NCBI GenBank assembly: GCA_937941455.1
Contig: CALDHM010000048.1
Span: 1-42,012 of the forward strand
From: an uncultured Pirellulaceae bacterium
Lineage (GTDB): Bacteria > Planctomycetota > Planctomycetia > Pirellulales > Pirellulaceae
Length of the DNA: 42,012 bases
Direction: 5' to 3'
Shown: piece by piece, positions 41,792 to 42,012 of the stretch
Layout: each line of letters opens with the position of its first letter
Numbering within the stretch: the first letter of the stretch is position 1
Program-made: the position numbers and the translations under genes
The notes under the pieces: generated by a model
Databases searched by the model: none
The model's input: the letters and a program-made list of their open reading frames with translations, nothing else
Told to the model about the DNA's origin: nothing

Positions 41792-41807
41792 CTGAGGCGT
41801 ACCTCAG
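41792..41807 (-). other. Second hairpin between the DUF1559 stop and its terminator
   Basis: CTGAGG-CGTA-CCTCAG, a perfect 6-bp stem with a 4-base loop, 7 bp after the stop codon. No T-run; it may stabilise the 3' end. Confidence 0.5.
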
Positions 41808-41814
41808 GCGAATC

Positions 41815-42012
41815 CTAGAAGTCCATCTTCATGTCGATGCTACCGTCGTTTTCGCCGAAGATCGCATACAAGGTTTCCCAAGCAGTTGACTTCGGAACCA
41901 AACGAGTTTGGCCGTCAGCAAAGGTGAAGTTGACGCCGGTCGGGTGAGCCGAACCGAAACCAACCCACGGAGCGTACTTCACGCCACCCAGCAAACCAGT
42001 GCGGGGGTCGTT
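41815..42012 (-). CDS. DUF1559 family prepilin-like protein, C-terminal part (partial)
   Basis: The last 65 residues of a minus-strand gene that continues beyond the window. The motif FGSAHPTGVNFTFADGQTRL is the H-P-x-G-x-N-F-x-x-x-D-G signature at the C-terminus of DUF1559 (SBP_bac_10 type) proteins, a family greatly expanded in planctomycetes; members begin with a type IV pilin-like leader and are thought to be secreted pseudopilin-like surface proteins. The end (WETLYAIFGENDGSIDMKMDF) is acidic. A strong terminator follows, as expected for a well-expressed gene. Function unknown. Confidence 0.9.
   Translation of the reverse strand, partial: NDPRTGLLGGVKYAPWVGFGSAHPTGVNFTFADGQTRLVPKSTAWETLYAIFGENDGSIDMKMDF

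Overview
The window looks like a chromosomal segment of a planctomycete, probably of the Pirellulales type. Pointers are the C-terminus of a DUF1559 prepilin-like protein at the right edge, a 200-residue ribosomal protein bL17 with two internal insertions, an rpmJ-rpsM-rpsK-rpoA-rplQ cluster without rpsD, an ExbB/ExbD locus surrounded by very large helical envelope proteins, and many secreted proteins of unknown function. No rRNA, tRNA, CRISPR array or prophage was seen. Assignments rest on reading motifs; no database search was possible.

Layout. 1-1060 is a mobile-element graveyard: an IS3-type transposase (minus strand, orfA broken by an in-frame TAG) next to the frameshifted tail of an IS66-type transposase (plus strand). 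1064-2697 is the divergent pair epmB / efp, the EF-P modification enzyme and its target. 2746-6564 carries a beta-CASP metallo-beta-lactamase nuclease and a penicillin-acylase-type Ntn hydrolase. 6565-7860 is gene-poor apart from a small ribbon-helix-helix protein. 7861-13350 holds a POT-family transporter with an odd Ala/Gln-rich insert, then an ImuC/DnaE2-type polymerase with a small inverted-repeat element just in front of its start. 13540-17199 has two secreted proteins of unknown function and a convergent secreted EEP-fold phosphodiesterase. 17385-19277 is a NagB-PIG-L fusion, followed on the other strand by a lone Flp pilin. 19783-22710 is a pair of DUF697-type GTPases. 23183-25837 is a cytochrome-oxidase assembly operon: heme O synthase, a tandem double Sco protein, and a DUF420 protein. 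25955-28389 has a DUF2156/MprF-like acyltransferase and a flippase. 28696-31557 is the ribosomal/RNA polymerase alpha cluster. 31990-41249 (minus strand) is a seven-gene tightly packed locus: envelope protein, ExbB-like channel, two ExbD-like proteins, two helical proteins of about 900 residues, and a last small envelope protein. 41739-42012 has a strong terminator and the end of a DUF1559 gene.

The clearest non-gene discovery is a two-copy family of about 70-bp elements (10095-10165 and 23003-23072, opposite orientations) that align over their full length and end in inverted repeats. The best candidate for an undescribed system is the ExbB-ExbD-ExbD locus: a proton-driven motor module wired to two giant alpha-helical repeat proteins, one with a cytoplasmic domain, a single membrane span and a large periplasmic part.
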